Of a stretch of DNA of 5,303 nt, positions 1-5,303 are shown one piece after another. How positions within the stretch are numbered: position 1 is the first letter of the stretch; the number at the start of each line of letters is the position of its first letter. The stretch is taken from NCBI GenBank assembly GCA_002451715.1, contig DKDD01000018.1:1-5303 (forward strand), in the 5' to 3' direction. The position numbers and the translations under genes are program-made. Origin of the DNA: Ruminococcaceae bacterium UBA6857 (lineage in GTDB: Bacteria; Bacillota; Clostridia; Oscillospirales; Acutalibacteraceae). Under the pieces are notes generated by a model. The model was not told where the DNA came from. It saw only the letters and a program-made list of their open reading frames with translations, and made no database searches.

Positions 1-289
1 GCGGAATTTTATAAAATTCCGCCGCGTCGCGAACCGCTTCTCCGCTGAGATTCATAAAAGTTTGCGGCTTCATGAGAAGACAGCGTTTTCCGTTTATTCT
101 TACGTCGGCAATGAGGGCCTTGAATTTGAGACGGTCAATTTTTACGCCGAGATTCTGCGCAAAAAGATCAATGCACAAAAAACCCGCATTGTGCTTTGTG
201 AATTCATATTTTTTTCCGGGGTTTCCGAGTCCGACAATCATGCAGTCGAACGCACCCGAAGACGAAAACTTATCTTTTTTTAAAAACAT
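1..289 (-). CDS. pth: Peptidyl-tRNA hydrolase, N-terminal part (runs off the left edge)
   Basis: Only the first 96 codons are in the window; the C-terminal half lies to the left. The enzyme cleaves the ester bond of peptidyl-tRNAs that drop off the ribosome, recycling tRNA in the cytoplasm. Visible family landmarks are IVGLGNPG (residues 18-25, with the substrate-contacting Asn23), TKHNAGF with His33, equivalent to the catalytic His20 of E. coli Pth, and KPQTFMNLSG (74-83, with Asn80), followed by FYKIP at 92-96. The Asn-to-His spacing of 10 matches E. coli. The catalytic Asp should lie just beyond the edge. ATG at 289-287 is preferred because GGGAG sits 7 nt upstream; the next Met (codon 17, 241-239) has no such site. 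This start gives a leader about 13 residues longer than in E. coli. The gene lies 18 nt downstream of the glmU-like gene, so the two are probably co-transcribed. Function is very likely correct. Confidence 0.95.
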   Translation of the reverse strand, partial: MFLKKDKFSSSGAFDCMIVGLGNPGKKYEFTKHNAGFLCIDLFAQNLGVKIDRLKFKALIADVRINGKRCLLMKPQTFMNLSGEAVRDAAEFYKIP

Positions 290-296
290 TTTAATG

Positions 297-301
297 CTCC
301 C
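297..301 (-). promoter_or_regulatory. Ribosome binding site of pth
   Basis: GGGAG on the minus strand lies 7 nt before the ATG at 289-287. It sits in the 18-nt gap after the glmU-like stop codon and decides the longer Pth start over the internal Met17. Confidence 0.75.
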
Positions 302-307
302 GATTTT

Positions 308-1018
308 TTATTTCATGTCTCTGTAGGGCTTCTTTTTGAGTACCCAGTCTTCCTTGTTTTCCTGCCTTGCGCGGGCAATTGCAAGAGCGTTTGAGGGAAC
401 GTCTTTTGTGATTGTTGAGCCTGCGGCAGTATAGCCGTAATCGCCGACTTTGACCGGGGCAACAAGGTTTGTGTTGCAGCCGATGAAAGCGTGGTCACCG
501 ATTGTTGTTCTGAATTTTTCTTTTCCGGTAAAGTTGACGGTGACACAGCCGCAGCCAAAGTTGACGTTTTTGCCGACATCGCTGTCGCCGACATATGTCA
601 GGTGCGAAACGCTGGTGCTGTTGCCGATTGTTGAGTTTTTGACTTCAACAAAGTTGCCGAGGTGAACCTTGTTTGAAACATGGCTGTTGGGTCTGATGTG
701 TACAAACGGGCCGAGGTCGCAGTTTTCGCCGATTTCGCTTTCAAACGCCTGAACGTAATTGAGCGAAGAACCTTCGCCGACCGTTGTGTCAAAAATAAAC
801 GAACCGGGACCGATTATGCAGTCCTTTTTAATTTCGGTTTTGCCCGTGAGGTGGGTACCTTCAAGAATCACCGCGCCTTTTTCGATTGAAACGTTTTTGC
901 CGATGAAGACGTTTTCATCCATCGGAATGAGAATGCCGTTTGCCTTGTGCTTTTCGATTATTTCTTTGCGCTCTTCTTTTGAAAGCGCAAGGATTTCTTC
1001 AATTGCTTCTTTTTTCAT
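308..1018 (-). CDS. Stand-alone GlmU-type glucosamine-1-phosphate N-acetyltransferase domain (left-handed beta helix)
   Basis: The 236-residue protein corresponds to the C-terminal half of bifunctional GlmU, which acetylates glucosamine-1-phosphate with acetyl-CoA to make GlcNAc-1-P for peptidoglycan precursors. Residues 4-28 resemble the GlmU linker helix; about 35-210 are hexapeptide repeats of a left-handed beta helix, a fold that usually trimerises. Aligned to E. coli GlmU with a constant offset of 224 and no gaps, the key residues fall on Arg109 (R333), Lys127 (K351), His139 (catalytic H363), Tyr142 (Y366), Asn153 (N377), Asn162 (N386), Lys168 (K392) and Arg216 (R440). Differences are Phe163 for Y387, Cys156 for A380 and Cys181 for S405. 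The N-terminal uridylyltransferase domain (about 230 residues) is absent, and nothing upstream encodes it. The ATG at 1018-1016 is preferred over the in-frame TTG at 1033 because GGAG lies 9 nt before the ATG and overlaps that TTG. First gene of an operon with pth. Acetyltransferase activity is inferred; another hexapeptide acyltransferase role is possible. Confidence 0.88.
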   Translation of the reverse strand: MKKEAIEEILALSKEERKEIIEKHKANGILIPMDENVFIGKNVSIEKGAVILEGTHLTGKTEIKKDCIIGPGSFIFDTTVGEGSSLNYVQAFESEIGENCDLGPFVHIRPNSHVSNKVHLGNFVEVKNSTIGNSTSVSHLTYVGDSDVGKNVNFGCGCVTVNFTGKEKFRTTIGDHAFIGCNTNLVAPVKVGDYGYTAAGSTITKDVPSNALAIARARQENKEDWVLKKKPYRDMK

Positions 1019-1027
1019 AATTATGAA

Positions 1028-1031
1028 CTCC
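1028..1031 (-). promoter_or_regulatory. Ribosome binding site of the glmU-like gene (decides the start)
   Basis: GGAG on the minus strand, in the context TTTGGAG, lies 9 nt before the ATG at 1018-1016. Its first G is the last base of the alternative TTG start at 1033-1031, which argues against translation beginning at that TTG. Confidence 0.7.
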
Positions 1032-1083
1032 AAACTGTTTTTTTAAATTGACATATTGTACGAATAAAAGTTTTCACCGTATA

Positions 1084-1112
1084 ATTATGCCAACATAAGG
1101 CGAGATAATCAA
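1084..1112 (-). promoter_or_regulatory. Predicted sigma-70-type promoter of the glmU-like/pth operon
   Basis: On the minus strand a TTGATT box (1112-1107) is followed after exactly 17 bp by CATAAT (1089-1084). This -10 box is preceded by TGG, giving the extended -10 form TGnCATAAT. Transcription would begin near 1077, leaving an AT-rich leader of about 59 nt with no obvious structure. A second weaker candidate -10 box, TACAAT at 1060-1055, has no good -35 partner. Confidence 0.55.
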
Positions 1113-1193
1113 GCCTTTCGGAAGAAAAGACGGAAGATTATAAAAAATTAACAAAACATTTTTCCGGTTTCGCTTTTTCTTCTTTTGCCTGTA

Positions 1194-1202
1194 TGTTATA
1201 AT
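1194..1202 (+). promoter_or_regulatory. Predicted extended -10 promoter of rlmB
   Basis: TGTTATAAT is a perfect extended -10 element (TGn plus TATAAT at 1197-1202). The -35 region at about 1174-1179 is only a T-rich run, as is common for extended -10 promoters. Two further TATAAT hexamers follow at 1212-1217 and 1219-1224, so the exact start is uncertain. From the first box, transcription would start near 1209 and give a leader of about 60 nt. Confidence 0.5.
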
Positions 1203-1269
1203 AAAAAAGCTTATAATGTATAATTGACCTTGTTGTGTCCCGATTCGGGCAAACTCTCGGAGGAATATA

Positions 1270-2034
1270 ATGGAAAATAAAAACGAAAAGCAGGAAAACG
1301 GTCTCATCGTCGGAAGAAATGCCGTTCTTGAAGCGCTCAAAAGCGAACGCGCAATTGACACTCTTCTTGTTGCAAAAGGTGAACGCAACGGCTCTGTCGG
1401 AAGGATCATTGCCGCCTGCCGCGAAAAAGGAACGGTAATCAAAGAAGTTGACAAAAGAAAGCTCGATTTCCTTTGCGGAAACGGCAATCACCAAGGTGTT
1501 GCCGCCTATGCCGCAAGCCATGAATACGCAGAACTTGAAGATATTTTTGATCTTGCAAAAAAACGAAACGAAGACCCGTTCATCATCATCTGCGACGAAC
1601 TTGAAGATCCGCATAACCTTGGCGCAATCATCAGAACCGCCGAATGTGCCGGCGCCCACGGAATCATTATTCCGAAAAGGCGCAGCGTTTCGCTGACCTG
1701 GGCAGTCGGCAAAGCTGCAGCAGGCGCACTTGAGTACATGCCCGTTGTGAGGGTGACAAACCTTGCTTCAACGCTTGACGAACTTAAAGAGCGCGGCGTT
1801 TGGATTTACAGCGCGGATATGGACGGAAAAGATTATTCAAAAACCGATTTTTCCGGAGCGGTCGGCCTTGTTGTCGGCTCAGAGGGCAACGGAGTGGGAA
1901 AGCTTATCAGAGAAAAAAGCGATTTCATCGTTTCGCTCCCGATGAAAGGAAAAATCACCTCTCTCAACGCTTCCGTTGCTGCGGGAATTTTAATGTATGA
2001 AGTTTCAAGACAGAGAATTGAAAAAAATATCTGA
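1270..2034 (+). CDS. rlmB: 23S rRNA (guanosine-2'-O-)-methyltransferase RlmB, TrmH/SpoU family
   Basis: The 254-residue protein, a usual length for RlmB/TrmH enzymes, methylates a ribose 2'-OH in 23S rRNA (G2251 in E. coli RlmB) using S-adenosylmethionine. Residues about 11-85 (GLIVGRNAVLEAL onward, including GNHQGVAAY) form the SpoU substrate-binding domain. The SPOUT knot domain follows with motif 1 in LEDPHNLGAIIRTAECAGAHG (Asn116, Arg122), motif 2 VVGSEGNGV (about 201-209, Glu205) and motif 3 ITSLNASVAAGI (229-240, Asn233), where the more usual SLNVS reads SLNAS. The start is supported by GGAGG at 1259-1263, 6 nt before ATG. It is the first gene of the rightward unit. In many Firmicutes rlmB sits with cysS, mrnC and yacP; those are not seen here, and a membrane protein gene follows after 24 nt. 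The closest alternative is another tRNA/rRNA ribose methyltransferase of the same family, so the exact target base is inferred. Confidence 0.93.
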   Translation: MENKNEKQENGLIVGRNAVLEALKSERAIDTLLVAKGERNGSVGRIIAACREKGTVIKEVDKRKLDFLCGNGNHQGVAAYAASHEYAELEDIFDLAKKRNEDPFIIICDELEDPHNLGAIIRTAECAGAHGIIIPKRRSVSLTWAVGKAAAGALEYMPVVRVTNLASTLDELKERGVWIYSADMDGKDYSKTDFSGAVGLVVGSEGNGVGKLIREKSDFIVSLPMKGKITSLNASVAAGILMYEVSRQRIEKNI

Positions 2035-2058
2035 CAATGATTAAAGGGTGGAAAAGTT

Positions 2059-4485
2059 ATGTCAGACGTTAATAAAAATCAGTCGTCACTTTATGACGAT
2101 GACTTTATAAAAAAGAAGAACGAAGAAGAGCCCGAAATTCAGACCACGGGCGATGATTTTTCAAAGCAAAACACGGTTCCTTTCAAAAAAAGCGAAAGCG
2201 CAACGTCTTCTTCAAAACCGAAAACACTTGACGATATCAATGAGCTTTTGGAATCGGTCGGAATTTCTCCGATTGAAGACGAAACAAAAAAAGAAAAAGA
2301 AGATATCGAAAAAACAAGAATAATTTCCGACTCGGAAAAGACCAAGGTTATTCCGGACAACGGAAAAACAAGGCACTTTGACCTTAAAGGAAAAGCTCCG
2401 GAAATTAAAAAAGTAAAAAAAGAAAAGGACGGCGGACAGATTCTTCTTGCCGGTTATGAAGACGAGGTGAAACCGAAAGTTGTTTCGCAGTCTTCGGTTG
2501 AAAAACAGCTCAAAAAAACAAGGCAGAATCTTATTGACAATTTCCGCGTGCTTTCAAAGGAAATTGACGATGAAGCGATTCTTGAAAAAGAACCGACAGG
2601 TGAGGGCGGAAAAAGTCTTGCGGACCTTTTTGAAGCCAAAAAGGGCGAAAGCCTTTTCGATATTATCGACCGCACCGACACAAGAAAAAAAGGCAAAGGC
2701 GGACTTTTGAAACTCGGCGAAAAAACCGTTCGCTCCGTTCAGCAGCGCACGCGCCTTGAAAGACGGCGCGAAGAAATGAAAAGCGCAAAAAAAGAACGTC
2801 TTTCGCTCAAAGAGGCAACAAAAAAAGAAAAAAAGCGAATCGGCATTTTTGGCGTTTTGTTTCTTCTTTCGCTTGTTTTGTTTTTCCTTTTGAGTTCATA
2901 TGTAAATTCCGGCGCGGTCTCGTTCCTTTTTGCCGGCGGCGCGGTGCCGTATCTTGTTTTGAACCTTGCGCTTTTTGCCGTCGGCGGCTTTTTTGCAAGG
3001 GATATACTGAAAGACGGATTTTCTTCAATTGCGGCATTCAAACCGGATTCGGCATTTTTTGTAACACTTTCCGGTGCGGTTTCGCTTTTGCAAAATCTTA
3101 CACTGTTCTTTTTGAAACCCGAAGACGCGGCCGGATATGCCGTATATTTTCCGTTCTTCTTCTTTGCGGTTTTAGCGCAGAGTGCCGCGGAGTATCTTCG
3201 GCTTGAATGTGTTCGGCGCGACCTTTCGGTGCTTATGCGTTCAAAAACGCTTTCAACGCTTCGTACCGTTGAAAACAAAGCCGACGCTTCTTCGCTCGGC
3301 TACGGAATAAGCGGAAAAGGCGACCCGAAAATTCTTTATACCGACGACTGCGAAATTCCGCAGGATTTTGAAAAGTTTTCGCTGGCAGGCGGCTTTGACG
3401 AAAAACTGATGTTTGCCGAGGGAATCGGCGTTCTTGTTGCAAGCGCGGCGTTCGGCGTTGCTTCTTCAATCGTAGGTAAAAACGCGGCGGCGTTCTTCGC
3501 CGGTTTTTCAAGCAGTTTTTGCCTTTGCGTTCCGGTTTTGTCTTCGCTTGTTTCGGCATTGATAAAACTGTGCAACGACAAATCGCTTTCGCAGGGGTCT
3601 GCGGTTGTTGCTTCGTTTGAAAGCGCAAAAGAGGTTGCAAAAGCAAACGCAATTGTTGTTGACGCAGACGAAATTTTTGAAGGCCGCGTTTCAAAATTCA
3701 GAGCCGTTGGAAGAGCAATGCTTTTGAGCGACGTTGTTGTTTTTGCGGCAAGCGCTCTCAAAGGAACAAGAAGCGTTATTCGAAACGAGTTTGACTCTTT
3801 CCTTGAAGAAGAAAAAATAAGGCCGCCGAAAGCGGAAGACGTTCAGTATGAAGAAAAGCTCGGCTATTCCTGCTGGATCGTCGGACGGCGTGTTCTTGTC
3901 GGCAACCGCGCAATGCTTCTTTCGCACAGTATCAACGCTCCGAGCGAAGAGGAAGAAAACGCTTATGCCAAGGGAAAAAGCGCGATGTATGTTGTTGTTG
4001 AAGGAATCATAGTCGGCATTTTTGTTGTTGATTACCGCGTTCGAAACGAAGTTAAAAAAAGCGTTTCGGCTTTCAACAAAACAGGAATTGTTCTTATGCT
4101 CAATTGCGGAGACCCGTGCTTGACCCAAGAACTTGCGGCAAAAAAACTTGTTGCCGACGTTGCGGCAATAAAACTTACCGCAACGAAAAACTGCGAAATT
4201 ATTGATTCATATAAAGCCAACACCGCAATGAAAAAAGAAAGCGGACTTGCTTGCGCAAAAAAAGATAAAAACGTTCTTCTTTTGATAAACGGTGCGCACA
4301 ACCTTTTTGAAGCGGACAGGCTTTCAAAAATAATCATGCTTTCCGGGCTTGCGTTCAGCTTTCTTCTTTCTGTGGTCTGCACGGCGCTGAAAGTTTCGCT
4401 TGCGTTCAGTCCGTTTCTTTTGGTTGTTCTTCAGCTTCTTTGGGGTGCAATTGCATATGTCATCGGAAAAACCCGAATAGATTAA
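2059..4485 (+). CDS. Degenerate P1B-type P-type ATPase-like membrane protein with long disordered N-terminal tail
   Basis: This 808-residue protein has no assigned function. Residues 1-260 are highly charged (Lys/Glu/Asp/Ser) and probably disordered, with three 9-residue KT(R/K) repeats (82-108) and a basic stretch (about 208-260) before the membrane. Hydrophobic segments at about 262-281, 288-313, 331-352, 359-378, 451-473, 476-503, 757-777 and 781-803 give the eight-helix P1B-ATPase topology. The C488-L-C490-V-P492 motif sits where CPC-A-L lies in helix M4. 45 residues later, VVDADEIFEGR (533-543) takes the place of FDKTGTLTxGR. GRRVLVGN (609-616) and LNCGD (681-685) resemble the N-domain and the TGD motif. 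The actuator loop (381-450) is short and lacks TGE; SEHP and GDGxND are absent. The frame is intact and AAAGGGTGG precedes the ATG, so it is not an obvious pseudogene. ATP-driven transport is unlikely; a scaffold, sensor or metal-binding role is speculation. It is probably co-transcribed with rlmB. Confidence 0.8.
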   Translation: MSDVNKNQSSLYDDDFIKKKNEEEPEIQTTGDDFSKQNTVPFKKSESATSSSKPKTLDDINELLESVGISPIEDETKKEKEDIEKTRIISDSEKTKVIPDNGKTRHFDLKGKAPEIKKVKKEKDGGQILLAGYEDEVKPKVVSQSSVEKQLKKTRQNLIDNFRVLSKEIDDEAILEKEPTGEGGKSLADLFEAKKGESLFDIIDRTDTRKKGKGGLLKLGEKTVRSVQQRTRLERRREEMKSAKKERLSLKEATKKEKKRIGIFGVLFLLSLVLFFLLSSYVNSGAVSFLFAGGAVPYLVLNLALFAVGGFFARDILKDGFSSIAAFKPDSAFFVTLSGAVSLLQNLTLFFLKPEDAAGYAVYFPFFFFAVLAQSAAEYLRLECVRRDLSVLMRSKTLSTLRTVENKADASSLGYGISGKGDPKILYTDDCEIPQDFEKFSLAGGFDEKLMFAEGIGVLVASAAFGVASSIVGKNAAAFFAGFSSSFCLCVPVLSSLVSALIKLCNDKSLSQGSAVVASFESAKEVAKANAIVVDADEIFEGRVSKFRAVGRAMLLSDVVVFAASALKGTRSVIRNEFDSFLEEEKIRPPKAEDVQYEEKLGYSCWIVGRRVLVGNRAMLLSHSINAPSEEEENAYAKGKSAMYVVVEGIIVGIFVVDYRVRNEVKKSVSAFNKTGIVLMLNCGDPCLTQELAAKKLVADVAAIKLTATKNCEIIDSYKANTAMKKESGLACAKKDKNVLLLINGAHNLFEADRLSKIIMLSGLAFSFLLSVVCTALKVSLAFSPFLLVVLQLLWGAIAYVIGKTRID
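2302..2382 (+). repeat. Three tandem 27-bp units encoding 9-residue D-x-x-K-T-(R/K) repeats
   Basis: Residues 82-108 of the 808-residue protein split into three units of nine residues, each beginning with Asp. Their cores are KTRII, KTKVI and KTRHF, with Thr at 86, 95 and 104. The DNA copies have diverged (for example aaaacaaga, aagaccaag, aaaacaagg), so the period is clearest at protein level. A further KTR occurs at 153-155 outside the array. Confidence 0.7.
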
Positions 4486-4578
4486 GAAAAAGATAAGTTT
4501 TTTAAAGCACAATTAATAAACGGCTATTAAGATTTAAGCAAAATAATATGAAAGATTAAATGAAAGGCGAATGATGAT

Positions 4579-5280
4579 ATGAGTAAGATTATCAATGTTT
4601 CGGACCTCAAAAAGTCATACGGCAGCAAAGAGGTTCTGAAAGGCGTAAGCTTTGGCGCCGAAAGCGGGCAGATTGTAGGCTTGCTCGGTCCCAACGGCTG
4701 CGGAAAAACAACCCTTATTAAGATTCTCACCGGTCTTATCAAGGATTACGAAGGAATGGTACGCATAGACAACGAAGAACCGGGAGCATATACTAAAAGT
4801 ATTATCGCGTATCTTCCGGAAAAAAGCTATCTTCCCGATTGGATGCGCCCGTGCGATGCGCTTGAATACTTTGCCGATTTTTACAAAGACTTTGACCGCG
4901 AAAAGGCGGAAAAAATGGTCAATCGGTTTGGTCTTGACATGAAGCAAAGGCTCAAAACAATGTCGAAAGGTCAGCAGGAAAAGCTTCGCCTTGTTCTTGT
5001 AATGTGCAGAAAAGCAAAGCTTTATATTCTTGACGAACCGCTCGGCGGCGTTGATCCCGCCGCAAGAAGTCACATTCTTGACCTCATAATGGAAAACCAC
5101 GAAGCGGATTCGACCGTTCTCATTTCCACTCACCTTATAAGCGACGTTGAATACATTTTCGACCGCGTGCTGATGATAAGCAACGGGCAGGTTGTCATTG
5201 ATTCTCACGTTGACGAAATCAGAGAAAAAGGAAAAACCGTTGAAGAAGTCTTCAAGGAGGTATTCAGCTATGCTTGGTAA
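4579..5280 (+). CDS. ABC transporter ATP-binding protein (YtrB/CcmA-like exporter type)
   Basis: The 233-residue protein is a single nucleotide-binding domain that would power a membrane permease from the cytoplasmic side. It shows an aromatic A-loop Tyr14, Walker A GPNGCGKT (37-44, Lys43), a Q-loop region IAYLPEKSYLP where Glu81 stands near the usual Gln, the signature MSKGQQ (128-133, a variant of LSGGQ), Walker B LYILDEP (148-154, catalytic Glu153), D-loop GGVD (156-159) and switch His185 in STH. The Glu in the Q-loop and the SKGQ signature are often seen in this exporter-type group. The ATG at 4579 follows AAAGG at 4563-4567 with a rather long 11-nt spacer; upstream ATGs at 4571 and 4574 are out of frame. 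The stop overlaps the next gene by 11 nt, indicating a coupled pair. The substrate cannot be told. No GntR-type regulator, which often precedes ytr-like pairs, is seen upstream. Confidence 0.92.
   Translation: MSKIINVSDLKKSYGSKEVLKGVSFGAESGQIVGLLGPNGCGKTTLIKILTGLIKDYEGMVRIDNEEPGAYTKSIIAYLPEKSYLPDWMRPCDALEYFADFYKDFDREKAEKMVNRFGLDMKQRLKTMSKGQQEKLRLVLVMCRKAKLYILDEPLGGVDPAARSHILDLIMENHEADSTVLISTHLISDVEYIFDRVLMISNGQVVIDSHVDEIREKGKTVEEVFKEVFSYAW
5254..5260 (+). promoter_or_regulatory. Strong ribosome binding site of the downstream permease gene
   Basis: AAGGAGG lies inside the 3' end of the ABC ATPase gene, 9 nt before an ATG at 5270. It identifies the start of the overlapping next gene. Confidence 0.85.
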
Positions 5281-5303
5281 ACTTATTAAACATGAATTTA
5301 AAT
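5270..5303 (+). CDS. ABC transporter permease, first 11 codons (runs off the right edge)
   Basis: Only MLGKLIKHEFK is visible. This short basic start resembles the beginning of ABC-2-type permease subunits in Clostridia, which have a cytoplasmic N-terminus before the first membrane helix. It begins within the final codons of the ABC ATPase gene, overlapping it by 11 nt in a different frame, and is preceded by AAGGAGG at good spacing. The pairing with an ATPase that lacks its own membrane domain supports a permease, but the 11 residues alone do not prove it. Confidence 0.7.
   Translation, partial: MLGKLIKHEFK

Noticed and set aside
1016..1033. A five-codon longer version of the glmU-like protein starting at TTG 1033.
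   Set aside because: The GGAG at 1031-1028 overlaps this codon and is correctly spaced for the ATG at 1018; no ribosome binding site precedes the TTG.
1048..1085. TTGACA at 1048-1053 and TATAAT at 1080-1085 on the plus strand as a promoter.
   Set aside because: The spacing is 26 bp, well outside the 16-19 bp range. The boxes do not form one promoter, and the extended -10 at 1194-1202 is closer to rlmB.
1074..1659. Long minus-strand reading frames across the intergenic region and opposite rlmB.
   Set aside because: They lie antisense to a well-supported gene, show no recognisable domain, have low-complexity Phe/Ser/Arg-rich composition and lack a ribosome binding site.
2037..2072. An 11-codon reading frame between rlmB and the next gene (ATG at 2037).
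   Set aside because: It has no ribosome binding site, overlaps the start of the 808-residue gene, and is of a length expected by chance.
2739..3278. A 179-residue minus-strand frame, and others, opposite the 808-residue gene.
   Set aside because: They are Arg/Ser/Lys-rich translations expected from the complement of coding sequence, with no motif or start signal.
4489..4503. AAAAAGATAAGTTTT here matches a 15-base stretch in the pth start region (about 266-281, minus strand).
   Set aside because: It is a single low-complexity AT-rich match, coding in one place and non-coding in the other, with no further extension; chance is the simpler explanation.
4482..4505. Possible terminator after the 808-residue gene: TTAAGAAA pairing with TTTTTTAA followed by AT-rich sequence.
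   Set aside because: The stem is entirely A/T plus one G-T pair and has no GC-rich core, so it is unlikely to act as an intrinsic terminator. The whole 4486-4578 gap shows neither a clear terminator nor a paired -35/-10 promoter.

Overview
The window looks like chromosomal DNA from an anaerobic Firmicute of the class Clostridia, probably an Oscillospiraceae/Ruminococcaceae-like lineage. This is inferred from the moderate GC content, the strong GGAG-type ribosome binding sites, the style of the proteins (RlmB, Pth with a short lysine-rich leader, a YtrB-like ABC ATPase followed by a 'MLGKLIKHEFK' permease), and the glmU-to-pth gene order typical of Firmicutes. No RNA gene, insertion sequence, CRISPR array or phage gene was found.

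Layout. Two transcription units diverge from an AT-rich intergenic region at about 1019-1269. Leftward (minus strand) runs a short operon: a free-standing GlmU-type acetyltransferase domain (308-1018), then, after 18 nt, pth for peptidyl-tRNA hydrolase (289 to the left edge, truncated). Rightward (plus strand) runs rlmB, a 23S rRNA 2'-O-methyltransferase (1270-2034), followed 24 nt later by an 808-residue membrane protein (2059-4485). After a 93-nt gap without a convincing terminator or promoter come an ABC-transporter ATPase (4579-5280) and the first 11 codons of its membrane partner (5270 to the right edge), which overlap by 11 nt.

The most interesting gene is the 808-residue one. Its eight predicted membrane helices and the order of its loops match a P1B-type (heavy-metal) P-type ATPase. 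However, the signature elements of the catalytic cycle are missing: no TGE in the actuator loop, DKTGT replaced by DADEI, no SEHP, and no GDGxND. It carries a roughly 260-residue, charged, probably disordered cytoplasmic tail with three exact-period 9-residue KT(R/K) repeats. The frame is open and has a good ribosome binding site, so it reads as a repurposed pseudo-pump rather than a decaying pseudogene.

The second notable point is that the GlmU acetyltransferase half stands alone. Its active-site residues are largely intact and the linker helix is present, but the uridylyltransferase half is absent from this locus, so UDP-GlcNAc synthesis in this organism probably uses a separately encoded uridylyltransferase. 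The other genes are housekeeping (rRNA modification, tRNA recycling) or an ordinary ABC exporter pair.
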